Assembly: GCF_014656395.1 (NCBI RefSeq)
Contig: NZ_BNCI01000002.1
Span: 496,001-560,000 of the forward strand
Direction of reading: 5' to 3'
From: Kordiimonas sediminis
GTDB lineage: Bacteria > Pseudomonadota > Alphaproteobacteria > Sphingomonadales > Kordiimonadaceae
Length of the DNA: 64,000 nt
The notes beneath the pieces are model-generated. The model was not told the origin of the DNA. It ran no database searches and worked only from the letters and a program-made list of their open reading frames with translations. This document shows positions 19,356-27,473 of the stretch, piece by piece. A program made the translations under genes and the position numbers. Numbering within the stretch: the first letter of the stretch is position 1; each line of letters begins with the position of its first letter.

Positions 19356-20869
19356 TGTGATCGCCCTTTTCTGAGTTTTGCTGGCAGCGGCCCCAAGGCA
19401 GCAGCATCCTCATTTGATAGACCATATCGTATGATAATCGCAAGGGCGAACAATAGGCTAATAATGCTGAAAATCAGTGGAAAGGGGGGTGAAGAAGAAG
19501 ATGCAAGCCATTCAAATCCAAGGATAAAGCAGGAGCATGCTACGGATAATGCAGCCGGGTATATGACCTCACCACTGTAAAATTGTAGTTGATATAGTAC
19601 CTTTGCTTGAACCAGGGCAATCCAGGCGGTCAGGTTTAGACCGAATGCCGCTGCAATCGCGGCCCCGGTAACCCCGTAATCAGGTATCAGATAAAACCCC
19701 AGAAGGAGCAAACCCACCAGTCCTATCAAATGGTTTAGCGCAGGCAAAAGGCGGTGACCCAGAACATCGATAATAGCTGAGGAAGGGCCTGCACAGGCTT
19801 CAAGCAGCCTGCCAAAACAAAGTATGACAATAGCAGTGCTGGCAGCTGCAAATTCCGGGCGCAGGGCTGCCAGAACATCATGGCGTGCGATCACAAGCGC
19901 AGCAAAGAATGGTAAGGCAATAACCACAGACATCCGGGTTGCAAATGTCACCATATCTATCAGGGCTGCATGATCGCCCGTGCCATTTTTCTCGGCAACA
20001 AGCGGCGCCATCACATAGTCGAATGTCAGCCGCACAATTTGCAGGGCACTGGCAATTTTTCGGGCAACCGCATAGTAGCCACCTGCGGCCGCACCTGCTG
20101 CTCCGGGTAGTAGAAAGTTCAAATACATCACGGGCAATTCGCTAAACAGCTTCTTGGTGATATTGGCCGGCATGACAGACAGGCCAAACTGGCGTATTTC
20201 TTTTGCATGATCAGACATTACCGAGGCGGATAGAACTGCAGAAATACTGTAGCTTTTAGTGATAAGCCTGAGAGCAAGCAGGGCCGCTAGTATCACGCTG
20301 ATTAAATGAGCAAGAAAAAGACCGTATGTCATCCAGCCAAGTGCAGCAAATGCCATAGCTGCAATAAGGCGCAGTCCCTGTTCATAGAATATGCGTACGC
20401 GAATTTCGGGGCCGAAGGTTCTGCGTGCACGGATCGCCGCGGTACCGACTTCTACAAACGTCCAGAAGGGTAGCACCCATGCATAGAGCCGGATCACCGT
20501 GGTCAGTTTTTCCGCGTCATTATCGGCTGCGTTGATAAACCCTGCAAGAACCTCTGCGAAGGCGGTCGTGCAGGCCGCAAGCAACAAAGCCAGTCCGGTG
20601 CTGAGTTTCAGAGCAATACCAACGGCGGCATTTGCATTTTCTTCACTGTTTTGCGGAACATACCGCTGCAAGGCAGTGGTCATGGCCATTTCCGCAACGG
20701 CGGTAGTGACTTTTACGTAACTCCACAATACCGCAAACAGGCCAAATGTTGTGCTACCGTATGCCCAGACAAAGGCAATGACGCTGACGGCTTCTATGAG
20801 TGCACCAAGCCGGCCAAGAAAAGCCATGCCTGCGCCACCTGCGACACGCCCCTTGTGGGTGTTAGCCAT
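19352..20869 (-). CDS. MOP/MATE-type lipid or glycolipid flippase
   Basis: A 505-residue polytopic protein with about 12-14 hydrophobic segments, of the polysaccharide-export (Wzx/MOP) superfamily. The N-terminus has a GGAGMAFLGRLG stretch typical of Wzx-like flippases. It overlaps lptG-like by 8 nt upstream and bcerS by 4 nt downstream, so it is made from the same message as the ceramide synthase. In Caulobacter the ceramide reductase is reported to be periplasmic while ceramide synthase is cytoplasmic, so an inner-membrane flippase is needed; this protein is a candidate. A role in exopolysaccharide export is an alternative, but the polysaccharide genes start more than 30 kb away. Confidence 0.82.
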   Translation of the reverse strand: MANTHKGRVAGGAGMAFLGRLGALIEAVSVIAFVWAYGSTTFGLFAVLWSYVKVTTAVAEMAMTTALQRYVPQNSEENANAAVGIALKLSTGLALLLAACTTAFAEVLAGFINAADNDAEKLTTVIRLYAWVLPFWTFVEVGTAAIRARRTFGPEIRVRIFYEQGLRLIAAMAFAALGWMTYGLFLAHLISVILAALLALRLITKSYSISAVLSASVMSDHAKEIRQFGLSVMPANITKKLFSELPVMYLNFLLPGAAGAAAGGYYAVARKIASALQIVRLTFDYVMAPLVAEKNGTGDHAALIDMVTFATRMSVVIALPFFAALVIARHDVLAALRPEFAAASTAIVILCFGRLLEACAGPSSAIIDVLGHRLLPALNHLIGLVGLLLLGFYLIPDYGVTGAAIAAAFGLNLTAWIALVQAKVLYQLQFYSGEVIYPAALSVACSCFILGFEWLASSSSPPFPLIFSIISLLFALAIIIRYGLSNEDAAALGPLPAKLRKGRSQ

Positions 20870-22022
20870 GAGGCTGGACTTCTTTACGTTTCAGCGGCAT
20901 GCGACCTTCCTCGGTATTGAATATGACTGAATAGCCAACCAGTAGGAACAAGAGGAAAGGTGCGGCAGACGCCAGGAATGGCGGCGCAACACCAAACTGT
21001 CCCATTGCCAGCATAAAGTTGTCAGCCACGAAGAAACCGAACCCAAGGGCCATACCACTGACCAGACGTAAAAATAGGTTGCCCGCACGGTGGACACCAA
21101 ATGCGGCAAGCGCCCCAAGTAGTGGCATCAGGAGAGTGGAAGCAGGCCATATGATTTTGTGCAAATAGCTTGTCATCACTCTGTCGGTAGGTAGGCCTTC
21201 ATGTTCCAGTTGATCGATGGAGTTACCCAAATCAAAGAAGGATACATGTTCAGGGCGCACTGTCAGTGCCAGAAAACGCTGCGGTCTTGTCGGCAAATCC
21301 CAGTCTTGTTGTGGTGTTACGGTCAACGCATGGGACATTGCATCAAATCTATACACGTCATGCAGGGTCCAGGCACCGTCTTGGTGCCACGCGAAATCAG
21401 CCCGCACCATCGCCTGAAGTTTGCCGTCCTGGTCACGCTCGAAAAGGGATACTTTGTCCAGAATAACCCGGTTACGGACCTGGCTGACAGCTTCTACAAG
21501 GATTAGGGTCGAACCTTCGGTCAGCCAAACGCGGCCTGTCTGTGAAGGGCTTGGTGGGAGGTCAATGGCATAGTTATTATCTTCCCAATACTTCAAGTCC
21601 TTGGTTGCGTTCACAACAACGGTTTCATTGAAAGTAAAATGACCGACTGCAATCAAAAACGACGCCAGGCCAATAGGTAAGAGGATACGGTGTGCCGACA
21701 ACCCGACAGATTTCATGACAATAATTTCTGAATGCTGATTAAGGGTGGCAAGCGTCAGCAAGGTCGCGATCAGGGCAATGAAAGGAATGAACTGGGCGAT
21801 CAGTTGCGGAATACGCATGCTCAGGTAAGAAAAAATGGATCCCAGTGTCGCCCCGTCAGCGGCCATGATGTCATCAGCGACAGCCAAGAGGTCAAGAAGC
21901 TGCAACACAGCAGTCATACCCAGCAGAACACCGAGAAATCTGGTCAGATGCATTTTGACCAGATAGCTGGCAAGTGTCCGGGACGGTAAATAAGCACGCG
22001 TCAACTTTGTGAGGATATTCAT
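20862..22022 (-). CDS. LptG-like permease
   Basis: A 386-residue LptF/LptG-family (YjgP/YjgQ) permease: a cytoplasmic N-terminus, three N-terminal helices, a periplasmic beta-jellyroll (about 130-270) and three C-terminal helices. In the Lpt machine, LptF and LptG pair with LptB and LptC to extract lipopolysaccharide from the inner membrane. Here the gene overlaps the lptF-like stop (ATGA) and the flippase start. Whether it is the only LptG of the cell or a second copy dedicated to sphingolipid cannot be told without the genome. The placement inside a ceramide operon favours the latter or a shared role; that is inference. Confidence 0.85.
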   Translation of the reverse strand: MNILTKLTRAYLPSRTLASYLVKMHLTRFLGVLLGMTAVLQLLDLLAVADDIMAADGATLGSIFSYLSMRIPQLIAQFIPFIALIATLLTLATLNQHSEIIVMKSVGLSAHRILLPIGLASFLIAVGHFTFNETVVVNATKDLKYWEDNNYAIDLPPSPSQTGRVWLTEGSTLILVEAVSQVRNRVILDKVSLFERDQDGKLQAMVRADFAWHQDGAWTLHDVYRFDAMSHALTVTPQQDWDLPTRPQRFLALTVRPEHVSFFDLGNSIDQLEHEGLPTDRVMTSYLHKIIWPASTLLMPLLGALAAFGVHRAGNLFLRLVSGMALGFGFFVADNFMLAMGQFGVAPPFLASAAPFLLFLLVGYSVIFNTEEGRMPLKRKEVQPHG

Positions 22023-23209
22023 GATTTAATCCCCATTAATTTTTTGGACCAGCCGCCCAGATAATCGCCGACTTTGCCAAAGGTTTTATCAAACCATGAA
22101 AGAGGGTCTCCACCCGCCTTGAAGGCCACACTGCGGAATAGCCAAATATTGAATAACCCAAACAAGGTGAAAAGCAGCCATGTAGACAGATACGGTGATA
22201 TGCCGTTCGTGATAGCTGTTTCCATACCTTCCATCAATTCGTTGTAAACGATGACCAAGGTAACGCCGATCGGGATGCCGGCTCCGCGTCCAGTACGTTT
22301 GTTGGCAATTCCAAGCGGGATAGCAAGGAACGGCAGGATCAGGAAAGTTGCACTGTGCATTATACGCCAGTGGAAGTTGCCTCGGAAATCCTGTCTTTCT
22401 TCAAGAGTTCTCTCTGGGTCGTCCAGACTTTCCCATAGCTCGGGGAGCGTCATTTCAAGTTTTTCTCCGCCACGTTCCCGGAATACAGCAACTTCGGGCA
22501 GCTTGATGGACAGGACCTGTTCATCAAATGTCAAAACGCGTGGTTTATTTTGGTTTTCGTTCAGGTCAACCAGTACACCATCATAGAGCCGCAAAAGGAT
22601 ATGCTGATCGCTTTCTGTAGCGAAGAAACCGCCGCTTTTTGCTGTAACGGCAATGCTGCTGCGATCGTCCCTGCGCTCCAGGAAAATACCAAATAACTCG
22701 GCGCCCTGATTTCGGGATTCTTCAATGCGCAGCACGATATCATCACCAAGTTCGACAAATTCACCGACCCGAATACTTGCGCCAAGGGCTCCGCTACGTA
22801 ATTCAAACTCCAAACCACGATACGCATAGCGGCTTTCTGGCTGGATCCAGCCAACGAGCACCGTGTTGATGACGGCAAGGAAAACACCCAGAATCATAAT
22901 GGGGCGCAACTGACGATTCAGGCTGACACCGGCCGACGTCAGCGCGTCATACTCACTTTGCAGGGACAATTTCCGGTATGCCAGCAAGATGCCGAGAAAG
23001 AAGCCAAGCGGTAATGCAAGCCCGAGATATCTTGGGGCAAGGTTTGCCAACATCTGGAAGACAATTTCAACAGGGCCACCCTGATTGACAACAAAGTCAA
23101 AGAGTTTCAGCATCTTCTCCAGAATAAGGAGAAGGGCCGCAATGCCAAAAGTAATTAGCATTGGTGACATGACCTGTTTCAGGATGTATCGGTCTAAAAG
23201 TGTAAACAT
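22019..23209 (-). CDS. LptF-like permease
   Basis: A 396-residue LptF/LptG-family permease with the FTLLDRYILKQVMSPML start characteristic of LptF, helices near 15-35, 55-80 and 100-125, a periplasmic jellyroll at about 130-270 and three helices at 285-375. It is the first gene of a leftward four-gene operon (lptF-like, lptG-like, flippase, bcerS) whose members all overlap. No LptB ATPase, LptC, LptA or LptD gene is in the window; the usual alphaproteobacterial neighbours of lptF/lptG (pepA, lptD, surA) are also absent. Confidence 0.87.
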   Translation of the reverse strand: MFTLLDRYILKQVMSPMLITFGIAALLLILEKMLKLFDFVVNQGGPVEIVFQMLANLAPRYLGLALPLGFFLGILLAYRKLSLQSEYDALTSAGVSLNRQLRPIMILGVFLAVINTVLVGWIQPESRYAYRGLEFELRSGALGASIRVGEFVELGDDIVLRIEESRNQGAELFGIFLERRDDRSSIAVTAKSGGFFATESDQHILLRLYDGVLVDLNENQNKPRVLTFDEQVLSIKLPEVAVFRERGGEKLEMTLPELWESLDDPERTLEERQDFRGNFHWRIMHSATFLILPFLAIPLGIANKRTGRGAGIPIGVTLVIVYNELMEGMETAITNGISPYLSTWLLFTLFGLFNIWLFRSVAFKAGGDPLSWFDKTFGKVGDYLGGWSKKLMGIKS

Positions 23210-23383
23210 ATACCACCGCGCTACACTGGTTCCGGGTTATTTGCAAGACAGTGAAAGGCTACTATCACAAAAAATTTGACAGAATCGTGTTGTATTGGCC
23301 TTGGAATGGCATCATATCAGACATAATTCTGCCACCATCTATGCCCTAATCATAGGGTATTGGCAACTTGTCTGGAGAATAGT
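23210..23383. promoter_or_regulatory. Divergent promoter region of the sphingolipid locus
   Basis: These 174 bases separate the leftward lptF-like operon from the rightward DUF2141/lipid kinase genes and must hold promoters for both. I see no convincing single -35/-10 pair to name, and no clear operator. Position is the only evidence. Confidence 0.45.
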
Positions 23384-23947
23384 ATGCGATGCCGAATAGC
23401 CAGTATTCCGGTTAAACATTCACGGGATAGTAAGTTTGTCTTGTGGATGACAGGCCTACTGATGCTAATGATTGGGTATGCCACAGGCGTAAATGCTGAA
23501 GACTCTCTGTCGCCGGCACAGTGCATTGCAGAACCAGGGCAAGCTCTTATTAAGGTTGAAGTGGACGGTATTCGCACTATCGAAGGTAATGTCAGGGCAC
23601 AGATTTACGGTGACAATCCTGATGATTTTCTCGGTAAGGGGAAAAAGCTGGTTCGTATTGATGTTGCCGCAACGGATGAAAGTCAGACCGTTTGTGTGCC
23701 ATTGCCGGCACCGGGTAAATATGCTGTGGTGATCATGCATGACAAAAATGCCAACGGGAAAGCAGACTTCTTTACCGAAGGATTTGGGTTTTCCCGAAAC
23801 CCGTCCCTTGGACTTTCCGCACCTGATTATGAAGATGTAGTTGTTGATGTCCCGGAAGGGGTAACAGACCTGGCCATTGAGCTGAAATATATGTTTGGAT
23901 CAGATGACAAACAGAAAGAAACCCGTAGACGCATGAAACGCCGTTGA
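23384..23947 (+). CDS. Secreted DUF2141 protein
   Basis: A 187-residue exported protein. A basic N-terminus and hydrophobic core form a signal peptide ending near an Asn-Ala. The mature domain has the DUF2141 pattern: a GNVRAQIYGD segment, a Val-Pro-Leu-Pro-Ala-Pro-Gly-Lys-Tyr-Ala turn, an HDKNANGKADFF acidic loop reminiscent of a metal-binding turn, and a GFGFSRNP segment. The tail is strongly basic. The ATG at 23384 has a GGAG site 6 nt upstream, better than the TTG at 23360. It heads the rightward arm of the sphingolipid locus, but the function of DUF2141 is unknown to me. Confidence 0.78.
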   Translation: MRCRIASIPVKHSRDSKFVLWMTGLLMLMIGYATGVNAEDSLSPAQCIAEPGQALIKVEVDGIRTIEGNVRAQIYGDNPDDFLGKGKKLVRIDVAATDESQTVCVPLPAPGKYAVVIMHDKNANGKADFFTEGFGFSRNPSLGLSAPDYEDVVVDVPEGVTDLAIELKYMFGSDDKQKETRRRMKRR

Positions 23948-24121
23948 TGGGGTAAGTCTATGAGGTAGGGGTGGAATGTACCCTGATGCGCCTTGTGTTG
24001 ATGCCAAATTGTCACATGCTCGTTTGTTTTAAGGCGGCCATATTGCAGTAGTATGGCAAAGAGAGTATAAGGCCCCAAATCAACCTATTGATAACAAAGT
24101 TGCAGGGTAGGCCCAGAGTCG

Positions 24122-25120
24122 ATGCAAATAAGCCACGAAACAATGAGCGCCGGTTCTGTTGTGCCTATGGTTGCGATTATCTCCAACCCAAAAAGCACAA
24201 CAAACAGCGCTAATATGGACGAGGTCCGGCAGGTTATTAAAAACACGCCCAATGTTGTTCATTTTGAGCTTCGAGATATTAAAGCAATTGATGAAGCAAT
24301 GGCTCTGTTCGCGCGGGCAACACCCTCGGTTATTATCATAAATGGAGGGGACGGAACTATTGGGATGGCAATGGCGTCCCTGCTATATAGAAACCCTTTC
24401 AAGGTAACGCCGCCAATTGCATTCCTGCCAGGCGGCAAAACCAATATGACTGCAGCAGACCTTGGGTATAAGGGAAAACCCCATAAGGTATTGAAAAAAA
24501 TTCTGCAGGCTGTTCACTCAGGCGAAATCGTGAATAGAACTGTCCGTCGCCGCGTGATCGAGTTGGATCTGGGTGATGGTTCCGATAAAAAGGTTGGAAC
24601 ATTTTTTGGAGCTGCAGGTATCGTGAAGGGCATTTTATGGACACGGGAAAATGCCTATTCAACTGGTCTTCCTAATGGTTTGGCTCATGTTATGGCATTG
24701 GGCAAGCTGTTGCTGTCTGCTCTTGGTCTTGGTGTGGATAAAAGCCTGATGGCATCTGCTCCGATGGACATTACCGTCAAAGGCGGCGGCAGGCTATCTG
24801 GTGAATATTCTTTTGTCTCTGTGACTTCGCTCGATAAGCTCTTGCTTGGTGTGAAACCGTTCCCACGTGAAGGGGCTGGCGGGCTTGGTTTCTCGGCCAT
24901 TGAAGTAGGTGGGCGCACTGTTCTCAGGGCTGCAATTGGCCTGATTTTTACCCGTACATTTGGTAAAAAGGGAATAGGCGGTGTCCATGTTCGCCGTTCG
25001 GATGAGGTCACAATAGAAACCACGGATCCTGTTACACTAGACGGTGAAATTTACACACCGAAAAAAGATACGCCGGTCACTCTGAGCGGGACAAAGTCCC
25101 TGACTTTCATGAAGCTATAG
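24122..25120 (+). CDS. cerK: Ceramide kinase-like lipid kinase
   Basis: A 332-residue kinase of the diacylglycerol kinase/sphingosine kinase catalytic family. The nucleotide-binding GGDGT motif is at residues 75-79 and a conserved LDGE segment lies near the C-terminus. The second conserved loop reads GGKTNMT (104-110) instead of the GTGND usual in bacterial YegS/DgkB enzymes, suggesting a different lipid substrate. In Caulobacter a kinase of this family beside spt phosphorylates ceramide; by family and context this is its likely equivalent, making ceramide 1-phosphate from ATP. There is no signal peptide, so it acts on the cytoplasmic face. The next gene starts only 3 nt after the stop. Confidence 0.8.
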   Translation: MQISHETMSAGSVVPMVAIISNPKSTTNSANMDEVRQVIKNTPNVVHFELRDIKAIDEAMALFARATPSVIIINGGDGTIGMAMASLLYRNPFKVTPPIAFLPGGKTNMTAADLGYKGKPHKVLKKILQAVHSGEIVNRTVRRRVIELDLGDGSDKKVGTFFGAAGIVKGILWTRENAYSTGLPNGLAHVMALGKLLLSALGLGVDKSLMASAPMDITVKGGGRLSGEYSFVSVTSLDKLLLGVKPFPREGAGGLGFSAIEVGGRTVLRAAIGLIFTRTFGKKGIGGVHVRRSDEVTIETTDPVTLDGEIYTPKKDTPVTLSGTKSLTFMKL

Positions 25121-25123
25121 CAA

Positions 25124-26068
25124 ATGACCATTTTCGGCCCGAACGATACACTGTGTGCGTTTATTCTGGACGAATGGACGAAAGACGTCCCCAAGGCTGT
25201 GGTTGATGCCGCAGAAGATATTGCACGCCGTTACGGCGACAGTGTAGAGGGCGTTTTGTTTTACGGCTCTTGTTTGCGTACGGGTGAAATCGAAGAGAAA
25301 ATTTTGGACTTTTACGTGATCGTAAAGTCATACCGTGATGCGTATTCCGGTCTATTCCTGGCAGCCGCAAACAAGATTTTACCACCGAATGTCTTCTACC
25401 ATGAAATGGATGTAGCAGGTATTACCATACGGTCAAAATATGCTGTTTTGTCGCGTGAAGACCTACATAAACGGTCTCTACCAACCTGTCTAAATGTTTC
25501 TGTCTGGGCCAGGTTTTGTCAGCCCTGTAAGCTATTGCTCTCGAAAAATGAAGAGACTACCCGGCAGATTGCAGGTGATGTAGGCCAGACTGTTTTAACA
25601 ATGCTGAGTAAAACGCTGCCACAGGTTCAACCTGGTGCAGGCTCTAGGGAGGTATGGGTTGCTGCCTTCGAGAACACCTATGCATCTGAACTCCGGTCAG
25701 AGCGAAGTGGCAAAGGACTTGAAATCTATCTTCTGGATCAGGACCGCTATGACCGGCTTAGTCCGATTGCATTTGATATTCTCGGACATTCAATTGATCC
25801 GGTAGAATTAAAGCATCAACCTGCACGATGGCCTGTTGTAAAAAACAGACTTGGTTGGTTCGCTCGCAGAATAAACGGAAAACTTGTCAGTTTCCTTCGC
25901 TTGATTAAGGCGTCTATGACGTTTGACGGCGGAATTGACTATCTGGCTTGGAAAATTAAACGTCATTCCGGCGTTGAAATTGAAATTAAGGACTGGATGC
26001 GGCGGCACCAAATCATTGCTGGACTAACCCTTTTTTGGAGCAGTCGCAAAAAAGGTGCTTTCAAATAG
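25124..26068 (+). CDS. TAM41-like cytidylyltransferase candidate
   Basis: A 314-residue protein with a nucleotidyltransferase-type GS motif (Gly48-Ser49 in LFYGSC) followed by an acidic residue in an I-L-D-F-Y-V-I-V strand (Asp62). Spacing and later segments resemble mitochondrial TAM41/Mmp37: a KYAVLSREDL stretch, a WARFCQPCKLLLSKNEE stretch and a C-terminal amphipathic segment with Lys-Ala-Ser and Tyr-Leu-Ala-Trp-Lys. TAM41 makes CDP-diacylglycerol from phosphatidate and CTP. Placed 3 nt after the lipid kinase, this protein could convert ceramide 1-phosphate to CDP-ceramide; that substrate is inference. It may correspond to one of the Caulobacter cpg genes required for ceramide phosphoglycerate. 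Confidence 0.62.
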   Translation: MTIFGPNDTLCAFILDEWTKDVPKAVVDAAEDIARRYGDSVEGVLFYGSCLRTGEIEEKILDFYVIVKSYRDAYSGLFLAAANKILPPNVFYHEMDVAGITIRSKYAVLSREDLHKRSLPTCLNVSVWARFCQPCKLLLSKNEETTRQIAGDVGQTVLTMLSKTLPQVQPGAGSREVWVAAFENTYASELRSERSGKGLEIYLLDQDRYDRLSPIAFDILGHSIDPVELKHQPARWPVVKNRLGWFARRINGKLVSFLRLIKASMTFDGGIDYLAWKIKRHSGVEIEIKDWMRRHQIIAGLTLFWSSRKKGAFK

Positions 26069-26118
26069 TAACCAGAGATTAATAGAAATTATATCGCTAT
26101 GGTAGGGGGAGACGCCAA

Positions 26119-27426
26119 ATGGCATATGATATGATTGTTGTTGGTGCAGGCATTATCGGTGCAAGCATTTCATTGGCATTAACGCGGGCAGGGGCTTCCG
26201 TTCTTTGTGTAGACCGTAATCCTGCGGCGGGCTACGGGTCTACCAGCAGTTCTTCGGCAATTATCCGCACCACTTATTCAAATTATGATAGTTGTGCTCT
26301 GGCCTGGGAAGGGGTGCATGTTTGGCGTGAATGGTCTGAATTTCTTGGCGCCCACATTCCTTCTGATACTGCTTTAGCAGCTTACACAGAGTGCGGCATG
26401 ATTGTGCTTGAAAGTCCGGGTTCAACTATGATGGATGCCAGCTGTAAGCATTTGTCCAAACTTGATATTCCGTGGGAGCGACTTGACAGATCAACGCTTG
26501 CTGACAGGTTTCCCGGTATTGATACGCATACGCTTTCGCCGGCACGGTGGTTTGAAGATCCTATGTTTGGCGACCTAAGTGGTGCGTATCTGGAAAGTGC
26601 GATTTATGCACCGGATGCGGGCTATGTAAATGATCCGTTACTGGCAGCGCAAAACATATATATGGCTGCAAAGGCAGAAGGTGCAGTTTTCTGTTTTGGC
26701 GCAGAAGTTACTGACATTTTGAATGATAATGGCAGGGTACAGGGTGTTCTTCTGTCTGATGGCGAGCGAATAGAAGCGCCTGTTGTGGTCAATGCTGCGG
26801 GCCCTTTTTCAGCACAGTTGAATGCGATGGCTGGCATCAGTATGCAGTTGCCGTTTGCAACACGCCCCCTAAGGGCAGAGGTATGCCATTTACCAAGGCC
26901 AGAGCCGCTGACAAATAAAACTGCTGAACCTTTTGTTCTTCTGGATATGGATGGCGGTACTTATGTACGGTCTGATGCTGCGGACACACTTTTTATTGGC
27001 GGGACAGAGCCTGAGTGTGATCCACTTGAGTGGATAGATAACCCTGAGGATTTTAATGCAAGCCCTGGGCCTCAATGGACGGCTCAGGCTTACAGGGCGG
27101 CGCTCAGGGTGCCTGATCTGCAAATTCCGGGGCAGGCAAAGGGCGTGACAGCACTGTATGACGTCACACCGGACTGGACACCAGTTTATGACAGGTCTCC
27201 GCTGGATGGTTTTTATCTGGCAATTGGCACCAGTGGCAACCAGTTTAAGAATGGACCCGTTGCAGGGGAGTTGATGGCTGGTTTAATTGCTTATTGTGAG
27301 CAGGGGGGAGATCATGATGCAGCGCCCTACCAGCATGATTGCATGCGAACTGGCAACAAGATCAACACGGGATCGTTTTCCCGCCTGCGGACAATCAATG
27401 CCTCTATCAGCAATGTGATGGGCTAA
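26119..27426 (+). CDS. FAD-dependent oxidoreductase (DAO family)
   Basis: A 435-residue flavoprotein of the D-amino-acid oxidase/sarcosine oxidase family. The N-terminal dinucleotide fold has GAGIIGAS (Gly8, Gly10, Gly13), then the STSSSSAIIRTTY segment typical of DAO members, and a C-terminal GTSGNQFKNGPVAGELMA segment that closes the FAD site. Members oxidise C-N bonds of amines. An AGGGGGAG site precedes the ATG. It follows the TAM41-like gene by 50 nt and converges on serine palmitoyltransferase; a role in handling an amino-containing head group or base is possible but unproven. Confidence 0.85.
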   Translation: MAYDMIVVGAGIIGASISLALTRAGASVLCVDRNPAAGYGSTSSSSAIIRTTYSNYDSCALAWEGVHVWREWSEFLGAHIPSDTALAAYTECGMIVLESPGSTMMDASCKHLSKLDIPWERLDRSTLADRFPGIDTHTLSPARWFEDPMFGDLSGAYLESAIYAPDAGYVNDPLLAAQNIYMAAKAEGAVFCFGAEVTDILNDNGRVQGVLLSDGERIEAPVVVNAAGPFSAQLNAMAGISMQLPFATRPLRAEVCHLPRPEPLTNKTAEPFVLLDMDGGTYVRSDAADTLFIGGTEPECDPLEWIDNPEDFNASPGPQWTAQAYRAALRVPDLQIPGQAKGVTALYDVTPDWTPVYDRSPLDGFYLAIGTSGNQFKNGPVAGELMAGLIAYCEQGGDHDAAPYQHDCMRTGNKINTGSFSRLRTINASISNVMG

Positions 27427-27430
27427 AATA

Positions 27431-27463
27431 AGAAAGCTGGACAAACGGTGTATCCAGCTTTCT
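27431..27463. terminator. Bidirectional hairpin between convergent genes
   Basis: A perfect 11-bp inverted repeat (27431-27441 with 27453-27463) with an 11-nt loop lies between the FAD oxidoreductase stop and the spt stop. T-tracts are weak on both sides, so termination is likely but not certain. Confidence 0.6.
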
Positions 27464-27473
27464 GTAATGTCTA

